Shown here in pieces: positions 17,730-27,446 of a stretch of 64,000 nucleotides of DNA. The stretch is from Pseudomonadota bacterium (GTDB lineage: Bacteria; Pseudomonadota; Gammaproteobacteria; Xanthomonadales; Rhodanobacteraceae). The position numbers and the translations under genes are program-made. A model generated the notes under the pieces. That model ran no database searches. It was not told where the DNA came from and saw only the letters and a list, made by a program, of their open reading frames with translations. The DNA lies in NCBI GenBank assembly GCA_029561145.1, contig JAKQJM010000060.1, positions 1-64,000 of the forward strand, given 5' to 3'. How positions within the stretch are numbered: position 1 is the stretch's first letter; every line of letters starts with the position of its first letter.

Positions 17730-19505
17730 ATGTTCAAGAAATTGTTCTGTGCCGGCCTCGTCGCCGGTTCGCTGCTGGCATCGGTGGCGTGCATCGCAGC
17801 CGACGATGCGAACTGGGTCGAGCGATCGAACAAGATCGCCTATGGCGTGCTCGAATCGCAGGCGAAGTTCGCCCCGGAGTTCTCGAGCCAGACCGGTGTC
17901 AGCGGTTTCGACGAAGCGATCTTCGATCTCGGCGAGAACCTCGCGCAGCGCCAGATCGCCGCGGCCCAGGCGAACATCGACCAGCTTGAGGGCCTGCTCG
18001 CCAAGGAGACCGATCCGCGCGTGCGCCAGGACCTGCAGATCATGATCCAGTCGCAGAAGGACAACATCGAGGCAACCCAGGTCAATTACGATCGGGTGAT
18101 GCCGTACGGCAATATCGCTGGCCTGGTCTTCGCCGGCTTCCGTGGACAGCTCGACAAGCAGGTTCCGATGCAGCGTCGCAAGGCCGCGCTGGTCCGCCTG
18201 AAGAAATACACCGGCGAGACGAAGGGCTACGAGCCCTTCGTGGAACTGGCCAGGAAGCGCCTCACCGAACGCATGGAGGTGAAGGACCTGATCCGGCCGT
18301 ATCGCGGCGAAGTCGAGAAGGATCTCGAGGATTCCGTGAAGATGATCGCCGGCCTCGAACAGTTGTTCGCGGACAGCGGCCTGAAGGGATGGCAATCCTC
18401 GCTGGACCTGCTGCAGAAGCAGTTGCGCGACTACGACGAATGGGTGCGTGTGACGATCCTGCCGATCACGCGCAGCAGTTCGACCTTGCCGCGTGAGCTT
18501 TACGAATTGCAGTTGAAGAACTACGGCGTCGATGCGTCTCCGGAAGCCCTGATGGCCCTCGGTGAAACGGCCTTCATGGACATCCGCAACGAAATGATCG
18601 CGCTTGCTCCGCTGGTTGCGAAGGAAAAGGGCCTGCAGACGCGGGACTACCGCGAAGTCATCAAGGCGTTGAAGCGTGAACAGATCCATGGCCCGGCACT
18701 GCTCGCCAAATACCGCGAGGTGATGGAAGAGATCGACCGCATCATCAAGCGCGAAAAACTCGCCACGTTGCCGAACGAGCCGGCGCGCGTGCGCATGGGT
18801 ACGACCGCCGAGACCGCGCAGCAACCGGCCGCACACCTGGACATTCCGCGCCTGATCGGCAACACCGGCGAGTATCCCGAGTTCATCGTGCCGAAGATCG
18901 AGCAGGACAAGGACGGCAAATGGCCGGAAAGCGACTACGCATTCCCGTCGATGATGTGGACCCTCGCCGCGCATGAAGCGCGCCCGGGCCACGAGATGCA
19001 GTTCACCACGATGCTGCGTGGCGGTGTCTCGACGGCGCGTGCGCTGTTCGCTTTCAATTCCGCCAATGTCGAAGGCTGGGCGCTGTATGCCGAATCGATC
19101 ACCAAGCCGTTCATGCCGCTGGATGGCCAATTGATGTCGCTGCAGCATCGCCTGCTCCGCGCCGCGCGGATCTGGCTCGACCCCGCGATCAATCTCGGCC
19201 TGGTCAGCGCCGACGAAGCCAAGCGTGTCCTGATCGAGGACGTGGTCGAGGACGATCTCAACGCCCAGACCGAGATCGATCGCTACACGTTCCGTTCGCC
19301 CGCGCAGGCGACGGCGTACTACTACGGCTACACGAAGCTGCAGGCGCTGCGCGCCGAGACCGAGTTGAGCCTGCGCGCGAAGTTCGACGCCCAGGCCTAT
19401 CACGACTTCATCCTGGCCCAGGGTCTGCTGCCGCCGGCGGTGCTGAAGAAGGCGGTGCAGTCGGATTTCGTCGCACCGAGGTCGTCCGCCACCAAGGTGA
19501 AGTGA
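17730..19505 (+). CDS. Secreted DUF885-family metallopeptidase-like protein (second copy)
   Basis: The start at 17730 gives 591 residues with a clean signal peptide (MFKKLFCAGLVAGSLLASVA); the longer frame lacks one. The metal motif is HEARPGHEM (His415, Glu416, His421), with NVEGWALYAES downstream, a variant close to canonical DUF885. The region between signal and catalytic site is a long helical bundle (DLGENLAQRQIAAAQANI and following). It shares fold but little sequence with the first DUF885 protein, so it is a family paralogue rather than a recent duplication. A peptidase role is inferred. Confidence 0.87.
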   Translation: MFKKLFCAGLVAGSLLASVACIAADDANWVERSNKIAYGVLESQAKFAPEFSSQTGVSGFDEAIFDLGENLAQRQIAAAQANIDQLEGLLAKETDPRVRQDLQIMIQSQKDNIEATQVNYDRVMPYGNIAGLVFAGFRGQLDKQVPMQRRKAALVRLKKYTGETKGYEPFVELARKRLTERMEVKDLIRPYRGEVEKDLEDSVKMIAGLEQLFADSGLKGWQSSLDLLQKQLRDYDEWVRVTILPITRSSSTLPRELYELQLKNYGVDASPEALMALGETAFMDIRNEMIALAPLVAKEKGLQTRDYREVIKALKREQIHGPALLAKYREVMEEIDRIIKREKLATLPNEPARVRMGTTAETAQQPAAHLDIPRLIGNTGEYPEFIVPKIEQDKDGKWPESDYAFPSMMWTLAAHEARPGHEMQFTTMLRGGVSTARALFAFNSANVEGWALYAESITKPFMPLDGQLMSLQHRLLRAARIWLDPAINLGLVSADEAKRVLIEDVVEDDLNAQTEIDRYTFRSPAQATAYYYGYTKLQALRAETELSLRAKFDAQAYHDFILAQGLLPPAVLKKAVQSDFVAPRSSATKVK

Positions 19506-19919
19506 CCGATGCACGCCCGGTCCGGCGGCACGCCGGGCCGGGCAGGCAGGGATGCGACGTGCGCGCCGCGCACGGCGACCCTGCCAGCAAGCCCGGCCAA
19601 GCCCGGGCTGTCGATAGCGCGTTGCTCGACATCCGCGCGCAACACCCTTGATCCGATCCGCGATGTGCAGGTATCCGGCCGCAACGGTCGTGACGGGTTG
19701 CTGCGCTGCATCGGACCCGGTCGCGACGCGTCGCACGCATGCCGCAGCGCGTCTTGCATTCTCCATACGCGGGCGTACAGACTCCCCGCGATCCCATCAT
19801 CGCGGGGAGCGTCGCAGCGGCCCGGGAAAGCCACAGCGTCGTGCGATACCGGGATCCATGCGTTTTTATCGGGAATCCAATCGATCGTCCAAGCAACGCC
19901 TTTCCTGGGAGGGAATGCC
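19506..19919. other. 414-base gap before the choice-of-anchor gene
   Basis: The plus frame stays open through this stretch but its translation is low-complexity and Arg/Ser-rich with no motif, while the strong ribosome site lies at its end (GGGAGG before 19920). I treat it as a non-coding leader. No terminator was recognised after the DUF885 gene. Confidence 0.4.
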
Positions 19920-21872
19920 GTGATTCGAACCCAACTCGCACTTTCCGTTGTTGTCCTTCTTGTTTCCGCATCGTCGTCCGGCGCGGAAAACATCGTCGAC
20001 ACTACTCCGTTCGCCAAGCAACTGGCCGGTCCTCCGACCGAGATCCCCGGCATGCGCGCCGCATCCCCGATCGACGCCACGATCCACTCGCGCAGCGCCT
20101 TGCTGCCCGTGCACTTCGGCAATGCGGGGGCGGGCGCGCTGAGCTGGCAAAGCACGCTGCCGGTCGAGAACGGCAAGCTGCGCTTCCTCGTCTTCGAGCC
20201 GGCAGACACCAACTGGCAGGTCGATCTGCTCAACGGAGCGGGTCGCGCCGTGCCGGCGGCATCAAGCGCCTCGCGCGTGATCGCCTCGGATTTCGGCATC
20301 GAGCACGCACGTGTCCCGGCGACGCGCTACGACTACGACAACCTGCGCGGCGACAACTGGACATTGCGGCTGAACGGCGCGGCAGGCACCAAGGATGGCT
20401 TCGTCCTGATCGAGGGCGATGCGGCGACCGAGCTTGCATCCTGGCAGACCCACACGCGGCAACTGGTCGGCCAGCGTGTCGGCCTCACTGCGCTGCTGAC
20501 GACATCGCTCGACGACGATGTGCATGTCGGCAGGACCGCAGGCCGCATCAACCAGGCGACGATCCGCGTCACTGCGCCGGACAAGTCCGTCGCGATCCAC
20601 CCGATGTTCGATGACGGCAGGCACGACGATGGCATCGCCGGCGATGGCCTGTTCGGCGGTGATTTCCCGGCCACCGCGGCCGGCGATTACGTTGCCCAGG
20701 TCGAGGCGCGTGGCGTGAACGGGCGTGGCAAGGCGTTCGTGCGCACCGCCGAGCATCTGCTGCCTGTCGTAGCCGCGAGTCTCGAGATAAGCGCCTCGCG
20801 TGCGCTCGCCGTTGCCGGTGACACCGATCGCCTGTCGATCCGCGTGCCCGTGGACGCGCGCGCACCGGGACAGCACTATCGCGCGATCGGCGAGATCTGG
20901 GGCACCAGCGCGAGCGGCAAGCCGGTAGCAGTGGCCTGGCTGGGCGGCATGGTCACGCCCGACAGCGGCACGCTTGCACTGGGTTTCGATGAGCGCTGGA
21001 TCGCGCTGGCTGGGGCAAAGGCGCCGTTCGAACTGCGCAACCTGCGCATCGAGGATCCCGACCATTTCATCACCGTCGCCACGGCCCCGCGGCTCGCTCT
21101 TGAAATGCCGGCTTTGCGCACGACGGTTGCAGCGCCCGCAATCGTCGTCGACGAGCGCATGACGATGGGTCCGCGCCCCGCCTCCACCGACGGCAGCCAC
21201 AGCGTGGCCGGTGTCGGCCAGCGCCTGCTGCTCGTGCACGGCTATTGTTCGGGCGGGGTCTGGCCGACCTCGCAGTTCAGCACCGCGTCGACCTTCCTCG
21301 ACGCCAACCAGAACCGCAGCAATGACCAGTTCGCGATCCGCATCCGTGATTTCGGCGCGACCTGGAACTCGTTCGGCACGGTCTCGCACAGCCAGGGTGG
21401 CATGGCCTCGCTGCATCTCTACACCTACTACTGGAGCGGACTCGACAATGCCACCGGCAGTCGCCTGATGCAGTCGGTCGGCACGCCGTACAAGGGCACC
21501 AACCTGTCCGGCATCCTCGCCACGCTCGGCAGCTGGTTCGGCATCGCCTGCGGCTCCAACAGCAACCTGACCTACAGCGGCGCATCCTCCTGGCTGGCCG
21601 GCATTCCGACTTCCGCGCGTGCCAAGGTCAATTTCTATACGACCTCGTTCACGCTGACCAACTGGTGGACCAACGACTATTGCCAGTTCGCGACCGATCT
21701 CGTCCTCAGCGATCCGGAGGACGGCACGACCGAACAGGCCAACGGCCAGCTGTCGGGCGGCGTCAACCGCGGCCATGTCACGGGCCAGTGCCACACCAGC
21801 GGGATGCGCGATCCTGCCCAGTACCTCAATGCCAGCCGCAACGCCACGATGAACAGCAACGCGGCACGCTGA
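19920..21872 (+). CDS. Secreted lipase-like alpha/beta hydrolase with choice-of-anchor-X-type region
   Basis: The start is GTG 19920, seven bases after GGGAGG, giving 650 residues with a signal peptide (LALSVVVLLVSASSSGA). Residues about 200-270 resemble the choice-of-anchor X/conditioned-medium-factor pattern (MFDDGRHDDGIAGDGLFGGD). The C-terminal third is a lipase-like hydrolase: LLLVHGYCSGGVW for the oxyanion hole, Ser491 in VSHSQGGMASL, and several Cys that may pair (CGSNSN, DYCQF, GQCH). The usual Gly before the elbow His is Ser. An exported esterase is likely, with substrate unknown. Confidence 0.75.
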   Translation: MIRTQLALSVVVLLVSASSSGAENIVDTTPFAKQLAGPPTEIPGMRAASPIDATIHSRSALLPVHFGNAGAGALSWQSTLPVENGKLRFLVFEPADTNWQVDLLNGAGRAVPAASSASRVIASDFGIEHARVPATRYDYDNLRGDNWTLRLNGAAGTKDGFVLIEGDAATELASWQTHTRQLVGQRVGLTALLTTSLDDDVHVGRTAGRINQATIRVTAPDKSVAIHPMFDDGRHDDGIAGDGLFGGDFPATAAGDYVAQVEARGVNGRGKAFVRTAEHLLPVVAASLEISASRALAVAGDTDRLSIRVPVDARAPGQHYRAIGEIWGTSASGKPVAVAWLGGMVTPDSGTLALGFDERWIALAGAKAPFELRNLRIEDPDHFITVATAPRLALEMPALRTTVAAPAIVVDERMTMGPRPASTDGSHSVAGVGQRLLLVHGYCSGGVWPTSQFSTASTFLDANQNRSNDQFAIRIRDFGATWNSFGTVSHSQGGMASLHLYTYYWSGLDNATGSRLMQSVGTPYKGTNLSGILATLGSWFGIACGSNSNLTYSGASSWLAGIPTSARAKVNFYTTSFTLTNWWTNDYCQFATDLVLSDPEDGTTEQANGQLSGGVNRGHVTGQCHTSGMRDPAQYLNASRNATMNSNAAR

Positions 21873-22095
21873 GTGTCATCCGTCGAGGCGCGATCGATGT
21901 CGCGCCTCGACGCCCCGATCAGCGGTATTCCGGCAGCCGGCTTGTCCGCGTAAACCGGGCCGGGCCGTCGCAGCGGCCGCATCGCGAAAATCTGCAATTT
22001 GCCCGCAAATTGGCTGGACGCGAGGGTTCACTTCGAGATAATGCCCTGCGACATCGCAGGCATCCCGGCGATGCGCCTATCCAGGGGTGAGGGAC

Positions 22096-25000
22096 ATGAC
22101 AAGCAAGACAAAAATGCCTCGCATGGCGGTCGCCGCGCTGTCGGCCGCATTTTCGTTGCTGGCTTCGATGCCCACGTTCGCGGAAAGCGCGGGCGGATTC
22201 CAGCTGCTCGAATACAACGCGACGGTCGCACCGCCCGAACGCGCTCCGAGCAGCCAGTCGGGCATCGCGATTCCCAACGCGGTTGACGGCGGCACCGATC
22301 TGCCCGTGGAAGTCGAGCCAAACGGAACTTCGGCCACGGCGACCCCACTCTCCGGCACCACGGCCAGGATCAAGGGCACGGTGTTCCCCGCGGCGGATAT
22401 CGATTTCTATTCGTTCACTGCCGCAACCGGCGACCGCGTCTATGCGGCGACGCAGACCACCTTTGACGCATCTGCGTCCGGCGACTCGACCCTGCAACTG
22501 ATTGCCAGCGATGGCACGACCGTGATCGAGGCCGACAACAACGACGGTACCTTCAACGCGAGCAGCTCCACGCTGGCCGGAACCCTGATTCCGTCGGCGG
22601 GCACCTACTATCTGCGGGTAGCGCATAACGTCGTGACTGGAACTCTGCGTCCGTATGACCTGTATTTCCGCCTGCAAAGCGCGGCGCCAACGGCCGAAGC
22701 CGAGCCGAACAACACGCCGGCGACGGCCACGCCGATACCGGCGTCGGGTCATGTCTCCGGCACGATCAGCGCGGTTTCGCCCGGCGAATCGGACTTCTAC
22801 AGCATCACCCTGGCAGCCGGCGATACCGTCTACCTCAGCCTCGACATGAACCCCGAGCGCGATGCCGCGGTGTGGAATGGGCGTCTTGGTTTTGCCTTGT
22901 TCGGCAATCCACCTGCCAATCAGATCATCCTGGCCAACGACGCCAATGCCGGCGCCAGCCCGACCGACCCCAATTCCGAAGCGTTCTTCTTCACGGTCAA
23001 GGATGCCGGCACCTACTTCGTCTACGTCGATTCGATCGTCGCCGCGGGCCTTGGCGCGAGCGCCACCTACGATCTCAGCGTCGCGGTGCTGCCACTGCCG
23101 ACACCGGTCGGAACCTGCACGACCTATACCTCGACCGACGTTCCGCAGACGATCCCGACCGGCCCCGGCTCGGTCAGCTCGACGCTGACGATTCCCGGCA
23201 ATCCGCGCATCGCCGACGTCGACGTGGCGATCAACCTCAATCACACATTCATGCAGGACATCGATGCGCATCTGGTCTCGCCGGCCGGCAACGACAATGG
23301 CCTGTTCAGCGACATCGGTGCAGCGACGGTGGGTGGTCCGCAGACCTTGATGGACCTCGTGTTCGACGACGAAGCGGCCTTGCCCCCCGCATTTGCCCTG
23401 AGCGCGCCGTTCCGCGTGCAGCCCGAGCTCGCCTATCGCCTGTCCTGGTTGGATGGCGCGAATGCCGGCGGCACGTGGACCCTGGTGTTGCGCGATGACG
23501 CGACCGGCGACGGCGGAACACTGAACAGCTGGAGCATCCGGGTGTGCGAGCCGCCGCCGCCGCCGGCATGTCCTGCCGGCACGGTGCAGACCACGGTCTA
23601 CACGACCGATTTCGAATCCGGTGCAGGGGGTTTCACCCATTCCGGCACCGCCGATGAGTGGGAACTCGGCCTGCCGGCATTCGCACCGATCACCACGTGC
23701 AACAGCGGCAGCAACTGCTGGAAAACCGACCTCGACAATACCTACGATGTAAGTTCCAGCCAGGACCTGCTCTCGCCGAACATCAATCTGGCCGGCTTGC
23801 AGCCGCCCGTACTGGTCCGCTGGGCGCAGCGCCGTCACATCGAATCGGCGAACTTCGACCATTTTTCAGTGACTGCCCGTGAAGCGGGTGGCGCCAATCC
23901 GGTCAGCTTGTTCGAGTGGCTCGATGCCACGATGAACGATACGGTCGGCAATCCAGCGGTAACGATTGCGGAAAGCGCCGGCTGGTCGGAGTTCACGCGT
24001 CGCGTCGACTCGCTGGCCGGCACCAATGCCGAACTGTTGTTCCATCTGGACAGTGACAACACGGTGCAGCTGACCGGTGTCGCGATCGATGACGTGTCGG
24101 TCACTGCCTGCCGCGCTGCCAGCGCCGATCTCGCGATCACCAAGACCGACGGCGTGACCACGGCCGTGCCCGGGCAGTCGGTGACCTATACGATCACGGC
24201 AAGCAACGCCGGGCCGGATCCGGCGCCAGTCGCCACGGTCGCGGATACCTTCCCGGCCACGTTGACCTGCACCTGGACCTGTCTGGGTGCGGGTGGCGGC
24301 ACCTGCACGGCCGCTGGATCCGGAAACGTCAATGACGCGACGGTACTGCCGGCCGGCGGCTCGGTCACCTACACGGCAAGCTGTGCGGTCTCGGCTTCGG
24401 CGGTCGGTTCGCTGTCGAACACCGCGACCGTCAGCAGCAGCATCACGGATCCGACGCCCGGCAACAATTCAGCCACCGATACCGACACCCTGACCCCGCA
24501 GGCCGATCTTGCGATTACCAAGACCGACGGCGTGACTTCAGTCGTGGCCGGAAGTTCCGTGGTCTACACGATCGTCGCAAGCAACGCCGGCCCGAGCGCG
24601 GCAACCGGATCGACCGTCGCGGATACCTTCCCGGCCACACTGACCTGCACCTGGACCTGCGCGGGAGCCGGTGGTGGTACCTGCACGGCGGCGGGATCCG
24701 GCAACATCAGCGACCTGGCCGCATTGCCGCCCGGTGGCTCGGCCACTTATACGGCCAATTGCGGCGTATCGGCAGCGGCAGCGGGCACCCTGTCGAACAC
24801 GGCGACCGTCACCGCCGCAGGCGGCGTGACCGATTCGAACGGAGCCAACAACTCCGCGACCGACACCGACACCGTGCTGCAGCCCGGTAGTCTCAATGTC
24901 AGTCCTGCCAGCCTCGACTTCGGCACGGTCGCCGTTGGCAGCAGCAGTGCGAGCCAGTCGATCACGCTGGGCAACACCGGCGGCAGCCCGCTGCAGGTGA

Positions 25001-25626
25001 CCGCGATCACCGGCGCAATCGCTCCATTCGTATCGACCGGAGGCAGCTGTGGCGCGACCCCGTTCTCGATCGGGGCCGGCCTGTCATGCACGCTGGATTA
25101 CAACTTCAATCCGACCGCCGGCGGGCCGGCAACGCAGAATCTGAGCGTGACCTCCGATGTCGGCAATGGCGCATTCAGCCTTGCCGGCATCGGCGGCACC
25201 GGCGTGCTCGGCGTCCTCTCGGCCACGCTCGATTTCGGCGCGCAGGCGTTGGGTTCGAGCAACCAGTTGACGCTGACGATCCAGAACACCGGCGCCGGTC
25301 CACTGCAGGTGACAGCGATCACCGCGGCACTGGCACCGTTTGCCGAAGTCGCGGGCGGAACCTGCGCAGCGCTGCCGTTCCCCCTGCTCGCCGGGGAAAG
25401 CTGCACGGTGATCTACAGTTTCTCGCCGACCGTGCCGGGCGCCTACAACCAGCCCATCACGATCACCTCCGACGTCGGTGCGATAACCGCCAACCTCAGC
25501 GGCACCGGCTTGCCGGCCGGAGTCGTCGGCGCGGTGCAGATCGACACCCTGTCGACCTGGAGCAGTCTGCTCCTGCTCGTCCTGCTCGCAGTTGGCGGGC
25601 TCGTCGCGACGCGACGCTACAGCTGA
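22096..25626 (+). CDS. Large multidomain surface protein with IPTL-CTERM-like tail
   Basis: The start at ATG 22096 follows GAGGG; a GTG nine bases earlier is in frame. The 1176 residues comprise a signal peptide; two PPC (bacterial pre-peptidase C-terminal) domains at about 71-191 and 200-331; a proprotein-convertase P-type domain at about 359-481; a MAM/anchor-J-like region at 493-673; two DUF11 repeats at 675-800 and 802-930; and two choice-of-anchor D (ASH-like) domains at about 932-1035 and 1039-1140. It ends in VQIDTLSTWSSLL, a hydrophobic helix and ATRRYS, a variant IPTL-CTERM signal. No catalytic domain is present, so it is probably an adhesin or matrix protein. Confidence 0.85.
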   Translation: MTSKTKMPRMAVAALSAAFSLLASMPTFAESAGGFQLLEYNATVAPPERAPSSQSGIAIPNAVDGGTDLPVEVEPNGTSATATPLSGTTARIKGTVFPAADIDFYSFTAATGDRVYAATQTTFDASASGDSTLQLIASDGTTVIEADNNDGTFNASSSTLAGTLIPSAGTYYLRVAHNVVTGTLRPYDLYFRLQSAAPTAEAEPNNTPATATPIPASGHVSGTISAVSPGESDFYSITLAAGDTVYLSLDMNPERDAAVWNGRLGFALFGNPPANQIILANDANAGASPTDPNSEAFFFTVKDAGTYFVYVDSIVAAGLGASATYDLSVAVLPLPTPVGTCTTYTSTDVPQTIPTGPGSVSSTLTIPGNPRIADVDVAINLNHTFMQDIDAHLVSPAGNDNGLFSDIGAATVGGPQTLMDLVFDDEAALPPAFALSAPFRVQPELAYRLSWLDGANAGGTWTLVLRDDATGDGGTLNSWSIRVCEPPPPPACPAGTVQTTVYTTDFESGAGGFTHSGTADEWELGLPAFAPITTCNSGSNCWKTDLDNTYDVSSSQDLLSPNINLAGLQPPVLVRWAQRRHIESANFDHFSVTAREAGGANPVSLFEWLDATMNDTVGNPAVTIAESAGWSEFTRRVDSLAGTNAELLFHLDSDNTVQLTGVAIDDVSVTACRAASADLAITKTDGVTTAVPGQSVTYTITASNAGPDPAPVATVADTFPATLTCTWTCLGAGGGTCTAAGSGNVNDATVLPAGGSVTYTASCAVSASAVGSLSNTATVSSSITDPTPGNNSATDTDTLTPQADLAITKTDGVTSVVAGSSVVYTIVASNAGPSAATGSTVADTFPATLTCTWTCAGAGGGTCTAAGSGNISDLAALPPGGSATYTANCGVSAAAAGTLSNTATVTAAGGVTDSNGANNSATDTDTVLQPGSLNVSPASLDFGTVAVGSSSASQSITLGNTGGSPLQVTAITGAIAPFVSTGGSCGATPFSIGAGLSCTLDYNFNPTAGGPATQNLSVTSDVGNGAFSLAGIGGTGVLGVLSATLDFGAQALGSSNQLTLTIQNTGAGPLQVTAITAALAPFAEVAGGTCAALPFPLLAGESCTVIYSFSPTVPGAYNQPITITSDVGAITANLSGTGLPAGVVGAVQIDTLSTWSSLLLLVLLAVGGLVATRRYS
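24124..24890 (+). repeat. Tandem DUF11-encoding repeat inside the surface protein
   Basis: Two units start at about 24124 and 24505, 381 bases apart. They share long near-identical stretches, such as those encoding LAITKTDGV and the later DTFPATLTCTWTC. The similarity at DNA level points to a fairly recent internal duplication or ongoing homogenisation. Confidence 0.75.
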
Positions 25627-25648
25627 CACCTCCAGAGCGGAAACCGAC

Positions 25649-25679
25649 AACCCCGGGGTGAAATCCCCGGGGTTTTTTT
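25649..25679 (+). terminator. Strong intrinsic terminator after the surface-protein gene
   Basis: A perfect 10-pair stem (AACCCCGGGG at 25649-25658 with its complement at 25665-25674) has a six-base loop and runs straight into a T tract. It lies 22 bases after the stop codon. Confidence 0.93.
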
Positions 25680-25878
25680 CGGCGACATCCGATCCGGGCC
25701 AGCCGGGAGATCGTGCTGGCAGGCGCCGCCGCCTGCTGCGCATCGACTCAACGGAGCAGCGAATCGCGCGGTCGACGGCGCGGGCACCGGCCGCGCGACA
25801 CCGTGGACCGTGGATCGCGCATTCGGCATTGCCTTGTACGCAGAACCGCAACGAATTCCTTGTCCCGTGAATCGGGCG

Positions 25879-26286
25879 TCAGCGCGTTCGCCTTCTTCGG
25901 AGGCGCTTCGCGTTTGCGAGGGTGGTCCGGTGAACCGGTGCGATGCCTTTGTCGAGTATTGAACAGGCAGAAGCGTGCACTTTCCTGGCAAGCGCGGCAG
26001 GTGCGCTCGCTCTCGATCGCGAAAACAGAACGCCGCCGAACCACGAGGTCGCGATGGCCTGGTTGACGCGGAAAGTCTCCGCTGCCATTGCAATCCAGGC
26101 CTGCGAGAACGCGACCTGTTTTTCCGAGATCATCCGGTCGAGTTCGCGCTGGTCGCCGACTGACGGCAGCCAACCCGCGACGGTCATGCGTGCGAAGCGG
26201 TGCGCAATGACCTCGGGAGCCGCCACCGCGAGCTCCGCACATTTGGTCGTCAATCGTTTTGACATGTGGCATCGTTTGGACGGCAT
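25879..26286 (-). CDS. Phasin-like protein
   Basis: The ATG at 26286 lies nine bases after GGAGG; the product has 135 residues. The segment CAELAVAAPEVIAHRFARM, then GDQRELDRMISEKQVAFSQ and WIAMAAETFRVNQAIATSW, matches the helical pattern of small polyhydroxyalkanoate granule-associated proteins common in Xanthomonadales. The C-terminus is basic and ends in a run of Arg, which could contact DNA or anionic granule surfaces. No PHA synthase lies in the window, so the granule role is inferred from family resemblance alone. Confidence 0.55.
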   Translation of the reverse strand: MPSKRCHMSKRLTTKCAELAVAAPEVIAHRFARMTVAGWLPSVGDQRELDRMISEKQVAFSQAWIAMAAETFRVNQAIATSWFGGVLFSRSRASAPAALARKVHASACSILDKGIAPVHRTTLANAKRLRRRRTR

Positions 26287-26377
26287 CGGGCATTTCCTCC
26301 GTCAACCAAGCCGCGACCCCAGGCGCCGCGAAGGCGAGGGGTCGGGACTGGAGTGACGCGTCTGGTGATCGGGCCGG

Positions 26378-26452
26378 TCAATGAACAAACAAGGCGATCA
26401 GGATGATGATCGGAATTGGTACGCCGAGGAAAAGCAGCAGCAAGGAACGCAT
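26378..26452 (-). CDS. 24-residue single-span membrane protein
   Basis: This tiny frame runs from ATG 26452 to TGA 26378, with GGAGG four bases before the start. It encodes MRSLLLLFLGVPIPIIILIA plus four more residues (ending in Val-His), an almost pure transmembrane helix with a central Pro-Ile-Pro kink. It lies 16 bases after the PhnA-like gene and before the phasin-like gene, both on the same strand. Short hydrophobic proteins of this kind often bind a larger membrane partner or respond to stress. Annotation pipelines usually miss genes this short. Confidence 0.65.
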   Translation of the reverse strand: MRSLLLLFLGVPIPIIILIALFVH

Positions 26453-26468
26453 AACGCCTCCGGGTTGA

Positions 26469-27446
26469 TTAGCGGTAGGTCCGCGTGGATGTCCAGACAA
26501 GCTTGTCGCGACTGCGACCGCCGAAGATCGCCGCAACGCTGGCGCAGAATGCACCCATCAGCAGCGACACAAACAACCACAGCGAGGCGTGGGCTGAAAG
26601 CTTGCGAGCCTCATCCGCAGCCTTGCGCGCAGTCGTCTTCGTCGTTTCGATCGATTGCTTCATGTCGTTGTACGCGGTTTCGACGCGCTGCTCGGCTTCC
26701 TGCCGATCGACGCCAGTCGCAGTACCGATGACCTGACCGAGATAGGTCTTGTCTTCCTGGCGCAACGCGTCGCTGGCAAGACTCTTCGTGAGGATTCTCG
26801 CAGCTTCGATACGCTGCGCCGGCGTCACATGTTGCAAGCCCGCGGCCATCGCCACGTCGTTATCCGTGTCCCCTTCACCGGGGGTTGTCGTCGTCGCGCT
26901 CATGGCAGGATTGCCGCGAAACAGCGTGTCGACGAAGTAGTTCGAGCCTTCATTGCTTCGCTCGGAAACCTTCGCAGCCATCGCCGTGGCGCCTGCGCCC
27001 GCCGCTTCGATGGCAGCACCGGCGACCGAAGCGCCGCCGTTGATGATGGTTGCCACCGAGCTGGCCAGGAATGCGACGACCACAAGCGAAGCAATCGCCC
27101 AGCTCAGGAACCCGTGCGCGGTGTCGCGGAAATAGACCTCATCATCATGCACGCCGGCCCATTTGCTGCGCAGGCGTCCAGCCAGATACCCGCCCATGCC
27201 CGACGCGGCGATCTGCGTGAAAGCCAGCCAGACGATCGTCGCGACACCGATTGCATTCGCGCTGGTTCCGCTGTTCGTCCAAGGTGACAGGGCGGAAAGA
27301 CCGAGGCCAAACCCGAGGATTACCAGCACATAGGACAAGGCTGCCGCGCCGGTAGCACCGGCCAGGATCGCCGGCCAGCTGACTCCTGATATGGAGTCGT
27401 CGAGCACGTCTGCGGTGACGACTCGTTCTGTTAGGTTCGCTTGCAT
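26469..27446 (-). CDS. PhnA-like membrane protein
   Basis: The start at 27446 follows GGGGA at seven bases; the longer frame upstream has no ribosome site. The 325-residue protein opens with SGVSWPAILAGATGAAALSY, a phrase typical of the group annotated as PhnA-like. It has four membrane spans (around ALSYVLVILGFGLGLSA, AIGVATIVWLAFTQIAAS, FLSWAIASLVVVAFLASS and the C-terminal LWLFVSLLMGAFCASVA). A helical, Glu/Lys-rich segment sits before the last span and may be a cytoplasmic coiled coil. The name is historical; no role in phosphonate use is implied. Confidence 0.75.
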   Translation of the reverse strand: MQANLTERVVTADVLDDSISGVSWPAILAGATGAAALSYVLVILGFGLGLSALSPWTNSGTSANAIGVATIVWLAFTQIAASGMGGYLAGRLRSKWAGVHDDEVYFRDTAHGFLSWAIASLVVVAFLASSVATIINGGASVAGAAIEAAGAGATAMAAKVSERSNEGSNYFVDTLFRGNPAMSATTTTPGEGDTDNDVAMAAGLQHVTPAQRIEAARILTKSLASDALRQEDKTYLGQVIGTATGVDRQEAEQRVETAYNDMKQSIETTKTTARKAADEARKLSAHASLWLFVSLLMGAFCASVAAIFGGRSRDKLVWTSTRTYR

